NCBI GenBank assembly: GCA_016292095.1
Contig: JAEFAB010000009.1
Span: 1-64,000 of the forward strand
DNA from: Eubacterium sp.
GTDB taxonomy: Bacteria > Bacillota > Clostridia > Lachnospirales > Lachnospiraceae
Length of the DNA stretch: 64,000 nt
Direction of reading: 5' to 3'
Each line of letters opens with the position of its first letter. Position 1 is the first letter of the stretch. The notes under the pieces are model-generated. The model had not been told where the DNA came from, made no database searches, and worked only from the letters and a program-made list of their open reading frames with translations. Of this stretch, positions 36,310-44,584 are shown piece after piece. The translations under genes and the position numbers were made by a program.

Positions 36310-38736
36310 ATTAAAAGACCGGTGTTGATTGCAGTACTGGCCATTATACTTGGAGAGATGATAGCGTTGCTGACGGGAGAAATCCGATGGATTTTATTGT
36401 TGGCGGTGCTTGCCGTGATTGTAAAAATCATCACGAAAATGCAGGGAGCATTTTTTGTGGTGATTTTTTTATTTTGTACCATAGGTTTCTTAAATATGGA
36501 CAGAGGAATACAACAGCAGGAGCAAATGGAACAATTGTGCGAGGAGAAGGCCGGAATTCAGGTAGAAGTTCAGGGCCGGGTTTCCGGAATGCAGGAAACT
36601 TCCTATGGCTACCGGATGATTGTAAGTGATGTGGTGGCTGAGGGGATTGAACAGGACAAAGTATTGGTTTCTCTCAAAGAGAAGCCCCGGGCAAAGATAG
36701 GACAGACAATCCGAATGAAGGGGACGTTTTGTCCGATTTCTCCCGCCGAAAATTTCGGGAACTTTGACGGAAAAGAGTATTATCGTTCCTTGGAAATCTA
36801 CGGAAAAATCATGCCATCCCAGCTCCGGACCGGTGGAGAAGAGGATGTGGTTCGATACAAAATACAAGCAGAAAAAGAATCTCTGCGGAAGGTGTTAAAG
36901 AACATCTGCAGCACCGGAGGGGGGATTTACAAGGAAAAGGAAGCCATTTACGAAGCAATGCTGTTAGGGGAAAAGGCAGATATGAGTGAGGAAATTAAAT
37001 CCCTGTATTCCACATCGGGAATCGCACATATCCTTGCAATCAGTTCACTGCATATCAGTTTGACGGGATTGTTTCTCTACCAGGCAATGCGGCGGAAATT
37101 CCGTTTTGCTGTCTCCGCATCCTTCTCGATGACTTTGGTGGTTGCCTTCGGATTGTTATCAGGAATGAGTATTGCCACAGTTCGAGCCATCATTATGTTT
37201 GGGTTAAAACTGCTGGGAGAAGTTTTGGGGCGACGATATGATGCTTTGACTGCCATCAGTTTGAGCGGATTGTTGTTGTTGCTGGAAAATCCATTTGTGC
37301 TTTGGAACACAGGATTTCAAATGTCATTTGTGGCGATTATCGGAATTGTTCCGGTGTGGAATCTTTTTCGTGGATGTCTGGATGAAATGAACAAGGTTGT
37401 GTCAGGGATTCTGTTTGCAATCAATATACATATCATGATGGTACCACTGATTGCTTACAATTACTTTGAGATTCCCACTTATTCGGTATTGCTGAATCTG
37501 ATTGTTGTTCCATTGATGAGCGTGGTGATTCTTTCGGGAATGGCGGGAATTGTATTGGGAAGTATGCAACTTTTGCTGGGGAAGATTGCGATTCTTCCCG
37601 GATGTTTATGTCTGTCGCTTTTTACTAAAATGTGTGAAGGCGTCAGAGAACTACCCGGTGCCAATGTGATTGTAGGAAAGCCGGAGGTATGGCAATTGAT
37701 CCTGTACTATGGAATCTATATTGGCGGACTTTGGATTCTTCAACGATGGAAGAAGCGGAAAGACGAACAGTGGAAAAAAGAACGGGAAAGAATTTCGGCG
37801 AAGGGGAAAGATTTAGTCAGAGAACAAAAAGAACAGGCGCAGCACAAAAAGAAACAGTGGTGGTTTGGGTTGGCTGTGGCAAGTTTAATCTGCATAGTGC
37901 AGTGTCTTATTTATGTAAAGGTGCCTGACGGATTTTATATAAGTTTTCTGGACGTGGGACAGGGAGATGGCATTGTAGTCCATACGAAAGAGGATTTCAC
38001 CATGACTGTAGATGGGGGAAGTACATCTCTGGAGGATGTTGGAAAGAAACGAATCCTTCCTTTTTTGAAAGCCAAGGGAATTCGGAAAGTGGATATTGCA
38101 CTGATTACCCACGCGGATTTGGATCATATCAGCGGTGTGGAGCAACTGCTGGAACAATCCCGGGAAGGGGTCAAAGTAGGATGTCTGGTGCTTCCAAAAA
38201 TCGGAGGAAGAGACGAAGCCTATGAGCATTTGATTCAACTTGCCCAAAAGAACAACGTGGAAGTGGGTTTTCTCTACAAAGGAAAACAATGGAACATGGG
38301 AGGAGTGCAGTTGGTTTGCATTTCGCCGGAGGAAGGGGTGATGGTGGAAGACCGTAATGACAGTTCTACTGTAATCAGCCTGCAATATGGAAAGTTTTCA
38401 GCATTGCTTACAGGAGATATTTCCGGTGAGGTGGAAGAACAGTTGGAGGGACTGTTGCCACAGTACACGTTGCTAAAAGTTGCTCATCATGGTTCCGGAT
38501 ATTCCAGCGGAGAAGGGTTTCTGAAAAAGATTACGCCAAAGCTGGCGGTGATTTCCGTAGGAGAAAAGAATTTGTACGGACATCCGCACCGGGAAACATT
38601 AGAGCGACTGAAACGATGTGGAAGCAGGATTTATCGAACAGACCGGGAAGGAGAAATTACCCTGCGAAGTGACGGAAAAGAGGTTGCCATAGAGTGTCGG
38701 CTTCGGGATTATATTTCGGTATTGAGTCACTTATAA
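36310..38736 (+). CDS. comEC: ComEC/Rec2 DNA uptake channel, probable AUU start
   Basis: Membrane channel that carries single-stranded DNA into the cell. It has an N-terminal OB-like DUF4131 region, a central Competence domain with about ten helices (from about 230) and a C-terminal metallo-beta-lactamase-like domain (LDVGQGDG; THADLDHISG; HHGSG). From ATT 36310 it has 808 residues. AGGAGG (36296-36301) lies 8 bases before ATT, and I-K-R-P-V-L fits a membrane protein opening. GTG 36322 is 20 bases from that site and has none of its own. Rare AUU initiation is therefore preferred. Confidence 0.88.
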   Translation: MKRPVLIAVLAIILGEMIALLTGEIRWILLLAVLAVIVKIITKMQGAFFVVIFLFCTIGFLNMDRGIQQQEQMEQLCEEKAGIQVEVQGRVSGMQETSYGYRMIVSDVVAEGIEQDKVLVSLKEKPRAKIGQTIRMKGTFCPISPAENFGNFDGKEYYRSLEIYGKIMPSQLRTGGEEDVVRYKIQAEKESLRKVLKNICSTGGGIYKEKEAIYEAMLLGEKADMSEEIKSLYSTSGIAHILAISSLHISLTGLFLYQAMRRKFRFAVSASFSMTLVVAFGLLSGMSIATVRAIIMFGLKLLGEVLGRRYDALTAISLSGLLLLLENPFVLWNTGFQMSFVAIIGIVPVWNLFRGCLDEMNKVVSGILFAINIHIMMVPLIAYNYFEIPTYSVLLNLIVVPLMSVVILSGMAGIVLGSMQLLLGKIAILPGCLCLSLFTKMCEGVRELPGANVIVGKPEVWQLILYYGIYIGGLWILQRWKKRKDEQWKKERERISAKGKDLVREQKEQAQHKKKQWWFGLAVASLICIVQCLIYVKVPDGFYISFLDVGQGDGIVVHTKEDFTMTVDGGSTSLEDVGKKRILPFLKAKGIRKVDIALITHADLDHISGVEQLLEQSREGVKVGCLVLPKIGGRDEAYEHLIQLAQKNNVEVGFLYKGKQWNMGGVQLVCISPEEGVMVEDRNDSSTVISLQYGKFSALLTGDISGEVEEQLEGLLPQYTLLKVAHHGSGYSSGEGFLKKITPKLAVISVGEKNLYGHPHRETLERLKRCGSRIYRTDREGEITLRSDGKEVAIECRLRDYISVLSHL

Positions 38737-38782
38737 AATAATGTTAAAATTGTCGTATTGAAATGAAAACGAGGAAAGAAAC

Positions 38783-39766
38783 GTGAAGACTTTATCGGAA
38801 GATATTCAAAAAGGACAATTTAAAAATGCATATTTGCTTTGCGGCGAAGAAGAGTATCTGAAGCTGAATTATAAGAGGAAATTAATCAGTGCCATTGCAG
38901 GAGAAGATACCATGAATCTTGCAATGTATGAAGGAAAAGGCATTGATATCAACGAAGTGATTGACAGTGCAGATACTGCTCCGTTTTTTGCGGAACACAA
39001 ATTGATTGTGATTGAAAACTCCGGACTTTTTAAAAGCGGAGGAGAAGAACTGGCTGAATATATGAAGCAGATTCCGGAATCCACGATTTTTGTTTTTGTG
39101 GAGCAGGATGTGGACAAACGAAGTAAAATGTACAAAGCAGTAAAAAGTGCAGGATACATTTGTGAAATCGGAAGGCAGACGGAAGCAACACTGGCCCAGT
39201 GGGCGGCCGGATTGTTTGCGGCAGAGCAGAAGCGGATTACGAAAGCGACGATGTCTTATTTTCTGGCGAATGTTGGAACGGACATGGAAGTGCTGTCAAA
39301 AGAAGTTGACAAATTAATCAGCTACGCATGGGAGCGTAATACCATTACGGTAGAAGATGTTGATGCGGTGTGTGTGAAACAGATTACCGTACGTATTTTT
39401 GATATGATTGATGCAATCTCGGTAAAGAATCAGAAGAAAACGCTGGATAGTTATTATGAACTGATTGCAGAAAAGGAACCGCCAATGAGAATTCTGTTTA
39501 TGATTGGACGACAGTTTAATCTGATGCTTCAGGCGAAGGATTTGTCTTCCAGAGGAATGAGCCGTGCAGAAATTGCAAGAGCTATGGGAGTACAGGATTT
39601 TATCGCGGGAAAATGTATGAACCAAAGTCGAAACTTTTCCGAGAGGGAATTGAAGATGGCTTTGGCCGAAAGTGTGAAAACCGATGAGATGATTAAAAGC
39701 GGTGGCATTGACGAAATGATAGGAGTGGAAATGCTCCTTGTAAAATATAGTCAGAAGCCGGCATAA
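38783..39766 (+). CDS. holA: DNA polymerase III subunit delta
   Basis: Clamp-loader subunit that opens the beta sliding clamp. The 327-residue protein has the family's AAA+-like N-terminus (AYLLCGEEEYLKLNYKRKL), the STIFVFVEQDVDKRSKMYKAVK segment and the C-terminal collar domain. GTG 38783 is the start, after GAGGAAAG. It follows comEC by 46 bases and precedes convergent rpsT, as comEC-holA-rpsT in Bacillus. Confidence 0.93.
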   Translation: MKTLSEDIQKGQFKNAYLLCGEEEYLKLNYKRKLISAIAGEDTMNLAMYEGKGIDINEVIDSADTAPFFAEHKLIVIENSGLFKSGGEELAEYMKQIPESTIFVFVEQDVDKRSKMYKAVKSAGYICEIGRQTEATLAQWAAGLFAAEQKRITKATMSYFLANVGTDMEVLSKEVDKLISYAWERNTITVEDVDAVCVKQITVRIFDMIDAISVKNQKKTLDSYYELIAEKEPPMRILFMIGRQFNLMLQAKDLSSRGMSRAEIARAMGVQDFIAGKCMNQSRNFSERELKMALAESVKTDEMIKSGGIDEMIGVEMLLVKYSQKPA

Positions 39767-39802
39767 AAAAATAAACCACGCAGATGCGTGGTTTATTTTT
39801 GT
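39765..39802. terminator. Bidirectional terminator between holA and rpsT
   Basis: AAATAAACCACGCA and TGCGTGGTTTATTT form a long stem with a two-base centre, with A- and T-runs on the two sides. Confidence 0.85.
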
Positions 39803-39810
39803 GCTTAAAA

Positions 39811-40074
39811 TTAAGCAATAGTGTTAACTAATTTTGTTAATCTGGAAACTTTTCTAGCAACGTTGTTCTTGTGGTAAATTCCCTTAGAACCAGCCATTTC
39901 GATAGCCTTTGTAGCTGCTGTTAATGCTTCCTGTGCTGCTGCCTGATCTTTAGCAGCTACTGCAGCTTCTACCTTCTTGATAGCAGTCTTAACTGCAGAC
40001 TTAACACTCTTGTTTCTTTCGTACTTAGTTCTGTTAACTAAGATTCTTTTCTTTGCTGACTTAATGTTAGCCAT
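39811..40074 (-). CDS. rpsT: 30S ribosomal protein S20
   Basis: 16S rRNA-binding protein of the 30S subunit body. It has 87 residues, the usual size, starting MANIKSAKKRILVNRTKYERN with the typical NKSVKSAVKTAIKK helix and MAGSKGIYHKNNVARKVSRL. GGAGG lies upstream on the minus strand. Monocistronic, with its own promoter and structured leader. Confidence 0.96.
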   Translation of the reverse strand: MANIKSAKKRILVNRTKYERNKSVKSAVKTAIKKVEAAVAAKDQAAAQEALTAATKAIEMAGSKGIYHKNNVARKVSRLTKLVNTIA

Positions 40075-40103
40075 TTTTTCTACCTCCGTGAAAAATCATA
40101 TTG

Positions 40104-40178
40104 CAATTTCCATTGAGAGAGATTGGAAATTGTGTTTCACAATCTGCACCTTGAGGATTTGCGGACGTCTGGTGCAGA
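40104..40178 (-). promoter_or_regulatory. rpsT leader with two hairpins
   Basis: In the untranslated leader, TCTGCACC/GGTGCAGA (40143-40150 with 40171-40178) and CAATTTCC/GGAAATTG (40104-40111 with 40125-40132) form two stem-loops. S20 represses its own synthesis in E. coli, so a regulatory leader is plausible; that is inference. Confidence 0.4.
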
Positions 40179-40189
40179 CATCAACTGTT

Positions 40190-40218
40190 ATTTTATTAGA
40201 TATGAAAAGGATTGTCAA
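40190..40218 (-). promoter_or_regulatory. Predicted rpsT promoter
   Basis: Minus strand TTGACA (40213-40218), 17-base spacer, TAAAAT (40190-40195). Confidence 0.65.
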
Positions 40219-40239
40219 CAATTACTTTTTTAAATTGTT

Positions 40240-40270
40240 TGAATAAATTCTTCAAAGAATGGAAATACTA
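40240..40270 (+). promoter_or_regulatory. Predicted sigma-G (forespore) promoter for gpr
   Basis: TGAATA at 40240-40245, 18-base spacer, AATACTA at 40264-40270. These match the sigma-G/F elements (about GNATR and CATNNTA) known for Bacillus gpr and ssp genes, with one base different in the -10. The start codon is 29 bases downstream. Confidence 0.55.
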
Positions 40271-40298
40271 TGGAGGACTTGTGGAAAGGAGAATGGGG

Positions 40299-41246
40299 AT
40301 GGACAATCTGGGACTGTATACGGACCTGGCCCTGGAAGAACGGGAACGATTTGAAGAGGATGTGGAAATATCCGGAGTCAGAGTTTGTGAAAAAGAAGAG
40401 AATACATTGCATATGGTGACAACCACGGTGGAAATTGTAAACAAAAACGGAGAAAAGGCAATGGGGAAGCCTAAAGGAAAATACGTAACCATGGAAAGCC
40501 GTTGGCTGAAAGAAAGTGAGGAGACGTTACAGGAGGCCTTTTCAAAACAGCTTTATGAGAACCTGACGGAAATGTTGGGGGAGAAAACAATCGAGAAGTT
40601 GTTGATTGTAGGGTTGGGAAACGCCAATGCGACACCGGATGCATTAGGTCCCAGAGTAATAGAAAAGATTAAAACGGGGAACGGTGTTTTTTGTCTGGCA
40701 CCGGGAGTGCTGGCGCAAACCGGCATGGAAACCTACGATATTGTCAAAGGCGTTGTGAAAGAAGTAGAACCGGATATGATTTTTGCAGTTGATTCTCTTG
40801 CATCCAGAAATCTTCGGCGTGTTACCACAACAATCCAGTTAGCGGATACCGGCATTATACCGGGCTCCGGTGTGGGAAACCATCGGAAAGGCTTGAATCA
40901 GGAATCCCTGCATCGCAAAGTGATTGCGGTGGGGGTACCTATGGTGGTTAGCGGTGCCACGATTGTAAATGATACGATGGAACGATTGCTTTCGATTTTG
41001 AAAACAATGCCGAACAAGGAGCACTTTGCAGGGATATTAGAAGGGTACTCCAAAGAGGAGAAGTATCGGCTGTTTGAGGAATTGTTGTCAGAGGAAACGG
41101 AGCAGACTTTTGTTACACCCAAAGACGTGGATGAGATTGTGGAGAACTTAAGTATTGTAATTGCCCGGGCAATCAATCAATTCTGTAAGGAACGGGTTAT
41201 ATGTCAGAAGGGTGAAACATATACTATAGAGGGCAAAGAAAAATGA
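40299..41246 (+). CDS. gpr: Germination protease GPR
   Basis: Aspartic-like peptidase that degrades small acid-soluble spore proteins at germination. The 315 residues begin MDNLGLYTDLALEERERF, which holds the autoprocessing TDLALE sequence. The conserved VGLGN, TPDALGP, FAVDSLASR and PGSGVGNHRKGLNQE blocks follow. The start at 40299 has AAGGAG at a spacing of 7; ATG 40293 is too close and the long upstream open frame is unlikely. Its presence shows that the organism sporulates. Followed by spoIIP as in Bacillus. Confidence 0.94.
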   Translation: MDNLGLYTDLALEERERFEEDVEISGVRVCEKEENTLHMVTTTVEIVNKNGEKAMGKPKGKYVTMESRWLKESEETLQEAFSKQLYENLTEMLGEKTIEKLLIVGLGNANATPDALGPRVIEKIKTGNGVFCLAPGVLAQTGMETYDIVKGVVKEVEPDMIFAVDSLASRNLRRVTTTIQLADTGIIPGSGVGNHRKGLNQESLHRKVIAVGVPMVVSGATIVNDTMERLLSILKTMPNKEHFAGILEGYSKEEKYRLFEELLSEETEQTFVTPKDVDEIVENLSIVIARAINQFCKERVICQKGETYTIEGKEK

Positions 41247-41288
41247 TTGGGACAACATAACGTTGGATAGGACGCATAGGGGGAAACA

Positions 41289-42548
41289 GTGAAAGAACTT
41301 CGATATAAATTAACGGAATCTGCTTTTCGAAAGATTTGGGGGATTCTGATAATGGGGTTGTGCCTTTATGTTATGGCGCAATCCGTTCAGTTGATTTCAA
41401 AAGAGAAGGAGGAATATGTTCTGGAAGAATCCGGAAAATATGTGGGAAATATTCTGGCAAGAGAAATTGTTGAGAATTCAGATGTTATGGACAAATATAT
41501 GTCCTGTCTGGAACAGAACAAGGATCTTTCGGATGTGGCAAAAGTAGAATTGTTAAAGTCGGTGGTGACGGAATATATTGATGCCAGTGAATATACATAT
41601 GATACGACAGACCCGGGGTATGGTCAGGTAATCCATTTGATCTATGAAAATATGAATTCCACCGGAGCGACGGAGAAAAGGATGTTGTCGTCTGAAACAA
41701 AGGAACCGGAAACCAAAAAGAAAAAAGCAGTGACAACCCAGGCGACGATTGTTCCGGAACCAAAATCCGTGGGCAAGAAATACACGACAAAAAATGTAGG
41801 AAGCTTTAAAAGCGTGATGGATCGGTTTTACACGGTGACCTCTGCCACGGCACTTTATGAAAGTGATTTGCCGATTCAAAAAGCATTGGCAGAGCCTTTT
41901 GAAATCAAAGGAAAAGGAAAGAAACCCCAAATTCTGATTTACCATACTCATTCCCAGGAGGAATTTCAAAACAGTACTTCCAATCCGGATACGACAATTA
42001 TCGGTGTTGGAAATCGATTGGCAGAAGTTCTGGAAAAGCAGTACGGATATCATGTCATTCATGATACTTCTACGTATGACATTGTTCACGGGAAGTTGGA
42101 TCGGAATGAAGCGTATGACCAGTCCAGAGCTGGCGTGAAGAAACTGTTGAAAAAATATCCGTCCATCAGCCTTTGTCTGGACATTCATCGGGACGGTGTT
42201 GGGGAAGGAACCAGATTGATTACAGAAATCAATGGAAAGAAAACGGCACAGATTATGTTGTTTAACGGAATGTCCCGGTTCAAGTTATCGGGAGATATTG
42301 ATTATCTGTATAATCCATACCGGTTTGAAAGTCTGGCACTGACCTTGCAGATGAAGTTAAAAGCAGAAGAATTTTATCCGGGATTTACAAGACGAAATTA
42401 CGTAAATGCCTACCAATATAATCTGGATATTTGCAGGCAGTGTATGCTGATTGAAGTGGGCGCACAGACCAACACCTATCAGGAAGCAAAAAATGCAGCA
42501 GAGCCAATGGCAGTCTTAATTCATAAAGTGCTGGGAAAGAAAAAATAA
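41289..42548 (+). CDS. spoIIP: Stage II sporulation protein P
   Basis: Cell-wall amidase/endopeptidase of the DMP complex that thins septal peptidoglycan for engulfment of the forespore. The 419 residues have an N-terminal membrane helix (about 18-35), a low-complexity linker (about 130-160), and the amidase_3-like catalytic domain with ILIYHTHSQEEF (metal His), LDIHRDG and LIEVGAQTNT (catalytic Glu). GTG 41289 follows AGGGGGAAA. It lies 42 bases after gpr; mother-cell control by sigma-E is usual, but no clear promoter was seen. Confidence 0.94.
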   Translation: MKELRYKLTESAFRKIWGILIMGLCLYVMAQSVQLISKEKEEYVLEESGKYVGNILAREIVENSDVMDKYMSCLEQNKDLSDVAKVELLKSVVTEYIDASEYTYDTTDPGYGQVIHLIYENMNSTGATEKRMLSSETKEPETKKKKAVTTQATIVPEPKSVGKKYTTKNVGSFKSVMDRFYTVTSATALYESDLPIQKALAEPFEIKGKGKKPQILIYHTHSQEEFQNSTSNPDTTIIGVGNRLAEVLEKQYGYHVIHDTSTYDIVHGKLDRNEAYDQSRAGVKKLLKKYPSISLCLDIHRDGVGEGTRLITEINGKKTAQIMLFNGMSRFKLSGDIDYLYNPYRFESLALTLQMKLKAEEFYPGFTRRNYVNAYQYNLDICRQCMLIEVGAQTNTYQEAKNAAEPMAVLIHKVLGKKK

Positions 42549-42577
42549 AAAGGAGCTCTTCGTAGGAGCTCCTTCAA
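42549..42577. terminator. Terminator between spoIIP and dut
   Basis: AAGGAGCTC (42549-42557) pairs with GAGCTCCTT (42565-42573) between the convergent genes. The T-run is weak on both sides. Confidence 0.6.
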
Positions 42578-42578
42578 T

Positions 42579-43019
42579 TTACTTTCCGGTAGAACCAAAT
42601 CCGCCTGTTCCGCGAACGGTATCTGATAATTCATCTGTTTCCTGAAAAGCAACCTTCAGGAATGGTGCAACAACAATCTGTGCAATTCTTTCGTTGGCTT
42701 CAATGGTCTGTGGGGCTTTCCCGTGATTGTGAAGTGCAACGGTAATTTCACCACGATAATCTGCATCAACGACGCCAACCTTGTTTGCAGGAGCCAAATC
42801 TCTTTTGCAGGAAAGACCGCTTCTTGCATAAATGAGACCGGCATATCCTTCAGGAATTTCCATGGCAACTCCGGTTCCAACAAAAACAGTTTGTCCCGGT
42901 TCAATGGTTAATGCTTCATCCAGACAGGCATATAAATCTGCTCCGGCAGCATAGTCACTTCCATAAGTAGGAATTGTAGCGTTCTCTTTTAATTTCTTTA
43001 TGTTTACGTTTACTGACAT
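42579..43019 (-). CDS. dut: dUTP diphosphatase
   Basis: Trimeric dUTPase that removes dUTP and supplies dUMP. The 146 residues contain the five family motifs: GADLYACL, YARSGLSCK, GVVDADYRGEI, ERIAQIVVAP and the C-terminal P-loop-like RGTGGFGSTGK. GGAGG is upstream on the minus strand. Nine bases downstream of nrdG, so nucleotide metabolism genes are grouped. Confidence 0.95.
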   Translation of the reverse strand: MSVNVNIKKLKENATIPTYGSDYAAGADLYACLDEALTIEPGQTVFVGTGVAMEIPEGYAGLIYARSGLSCKRDLAPANKVGVVDADYRGEITVALHNHGKAPQTIEANERIAQIVVAPFLKVAFQETDELSDTVRGTGGFGSTGK

Positions 43020-43028
43020 AATGTCCTC

Positions 43029-43556
43029 CTATAATTTCTTTTCCCATAAAACAATCTGACCGGTTTCCATGGTTTCAGGAATTTTAATCAGACGCTGGTT
43101 TTCCGAACCGCGAAAAACCAAAGCGGGATTTTTTAACTTTTCAATAAAAGGTCCGTCTACAAGAACATCAATATAGGAAAGAAGTTCTCGGGTTTCAGGC
43201 CATTCATGATACATCTTTCCCATAATATCTCTTTCAAATTCAAAACCGGTAAAGCACCAGATGGTTTTGTCGGGATAGACTTCTTTGAGTTTCTTTGCCA
43301 GCGGGAGTAAGCCTTTTTGGTTTGCGTATTCAAAAGGTTCTCCACCTAAGAAAGTGACACCGGCATAGGCACCGAAAGACAATGTATCAATAATGCTATC
43401 AATTGTTTTTTCTGTGAAAGGTTTACCGTAGTTAAAGTCCCAGGCTTCTTTATTAAAACAGCCCGGACAGCGATGATTACAACCGCTTACAAACAGGGAT
43501 ACTCGGATTCCCGGTCCGTTTGCAACATCATAAGTTTTGATTTCTGCGTAATTCAT
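43029..43556 (-). CDS. nrdG: Anaerobic ribonucleotide reductase activating protein
   Basis: Radical SAM activase that makes the glycyl radical in class III reductase NrdD. The 175 residues contain the CNHRCPGC iron-sulfur motif (about 27-34, CxxxCxxC) and LGGEPFEYANQKGLLPL. nrdD is not adjacent. AAAGGAG precedes the ATG on the minus strand. It marks an anaerobic or facultative lifestyle. Confidence 0.94.
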   Translation of the reverse strand: MNYAEIKTYDVANGPGIRVSLFVSGCNHRCPGCFNKEAWDFNYGKPFTEKTIDSIIDTLSFGAYAGVTFLGGEPFEYANQKGLLPLAKKLKEVYPDKTIWCFTGFEFERDIMGKMYHEWPETRELLSYIDVLVDGPFIEKLKNPALVFRGSENQRLIKIPETMETGQIVLWEKKL

Positions 43557-43601
43557 AAGGACTCCTTTCTATCGCATACAATTTAAAAAAGCATACACTA
43601 A

Positions 43602-43630
43602 ATTATAAGTGAAGTAGGATAAAAAGTCTA
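43602..43630 (-). promoter_or_regulatory. Predicted nrdG-dut promoter
   Basis: Minus strand TAGACT (43625-43630), 17-base spacer, TATAAT (43602-43607). No convincing NrdR box pair was seen. Confidence 0.5.
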
Positions 43631-43657
43631 CATGGAACCGAGAGAAAGAAGAAAAGG

Positions 43658-43705
43658 TTGAAGAGTTTATGACGATAGTGTATGATTGTGTTAGTTATCA
43701 CTAAC
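43658..43705 (+). promoter_or_regulatory. Promoter and palindromic operator of the ZIP transporter gene
   Basis: TTGAAG (43658-43663), 17-base spacer, TATGAT (43681-43686). Directly after the -10, GTTAGT-TATC-ACTAAC (43690-43705) is a perfect interrupted palindrome. It resembles half-sites of DtxR/MntR-type metal repressors (TTAGG...CCTAA class), which would fit a metal transporter; the regulator is inferred. Confidence 0.45.
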
Positions 43706-43720
43706 TATTTGGAGGGCGTT

Positions 43721-44503
43721 ATGAATTTGGATATTTTGAATGGGATTGCGATTCCATTTTTAGGGACGTCTCTGGGAGCGGCTTGTGTTTTTTTGATGAA
43801 GAAAGACTTAAGTATTATTGTACAGAGAATGTTAACGGGGTTTGCTGCCGGTGTCATGGTTGCAGCATCTATTTGGAGTTTATTAATTCCGGCAATGGAG
43901 CAGTCGGAACATATGGGCAAATTTTCCTTTATCCCGGGAGTTGTAGGATTCTGGGTAGGGATTTTGTTTCTGTTGCTGTTAGATACAGTGACTCCTCACT
44001 TGCATATGAACAGCGATACGCCGGAAGGCCCGAAAAGCAAATTGAAGAAAACAACCATGCTTGTATTGGCGGTGACGCTTCACAATATTCCGGAAGGAAT
44101 GGCAGTGGGAGTGGTGTATGCAGGCTGGGTTTCCGGACATACAACTATTTCTGCTACGGCAGCGTTGGCATTGGCTGTGGGAATTGCCATACAGAATTTC
44201 CCGGAGGGCGCAATTATATCCATGCCGCTACGTGCCCGGGGAGCAACGAAGAAGAAAGCTTTTCTTTATGGAGTGTTGTCCGGGATTGTTGAGCCGCTTG
44301 CTGCTATTATCACAATTTTGTTATCGAAACAGTTAATTCCGATTCTTCCGTATCTGTTAAGCTTTGCAGCAGGAGCAATGATCTATGTAGTTATAGAAGA
44401 GTTGATTCCGGAAATGTCTGAGGGGGAACATTCCAATTGGGGAACGCTGTTGTTTGCCTTTGGCTTTACCCTGATGATGGCATTGGATGTTGCACTGGGC
44501 TAA
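43721..44503 (+). CDS. ZIP family metal transporter
   Basis: A 260-residue zinc/iron permease with about eight membrane helices and a short His-containing loop (TPHLHMNSD). The metal-site helices carry HNIPEGMAVG (about 125-134) and QNFPEGAIISMP (about 164-175), the canonical HNxPEG and xNxPEG motifs. The start at 43721 follows GGAGGG; the open frame extends upstream without a site. Monocistronic with a terminator. The metal is not predictable, zinc being most common. Confidence 0.92.
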   Translation: MNLDILNGIAIPFLGTSLGAACVFLMKKDLSIIVQRMLTGFAAGVMVAASIWSLLIPAMEQSEHMGKFSFIPGVVGFWVGILFLLLLDTVTPHLHMNSDTPEGPKSKLKKTTMLVLAVTLHNIPEGMAVGVVYAGWVSGHTTISATAALALAVGIAIQNFPEGAIISMPLRARGATKKKAFLYGVLSGIVEPLAAIITILLSKQLIPILPYLLSFAAGAMIYVVIEELIPEMSEGEHSNWGTLLFAFGFTLMMALDVALG

Positions 44504-44533
44504 GGGATATGGTACATTGAATAGAAGAAAGAC

Positions 44534-44567
44534 GAGGTTGAAGGGAATCCTTTCAACCTCTTTGTTT
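44534..44567 (+). terminator. Terminator after the ZIP transporter
   Basis: GAGGTTGAAGG pairs with CCTTTCAACCTC (one mismatch or bulge), followed by TTTGTTT. Confidence 0.65.
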
Positions 44568-44584
44568 GAAAAAGGGAGGCTGTT

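Noticed and set aside
36322-36324. GTG 36322 as the comEC start
   Set aside because: It is 20 bases from the only good ribosome binding site and would cut off the basic residues that precede the first membrane helix.
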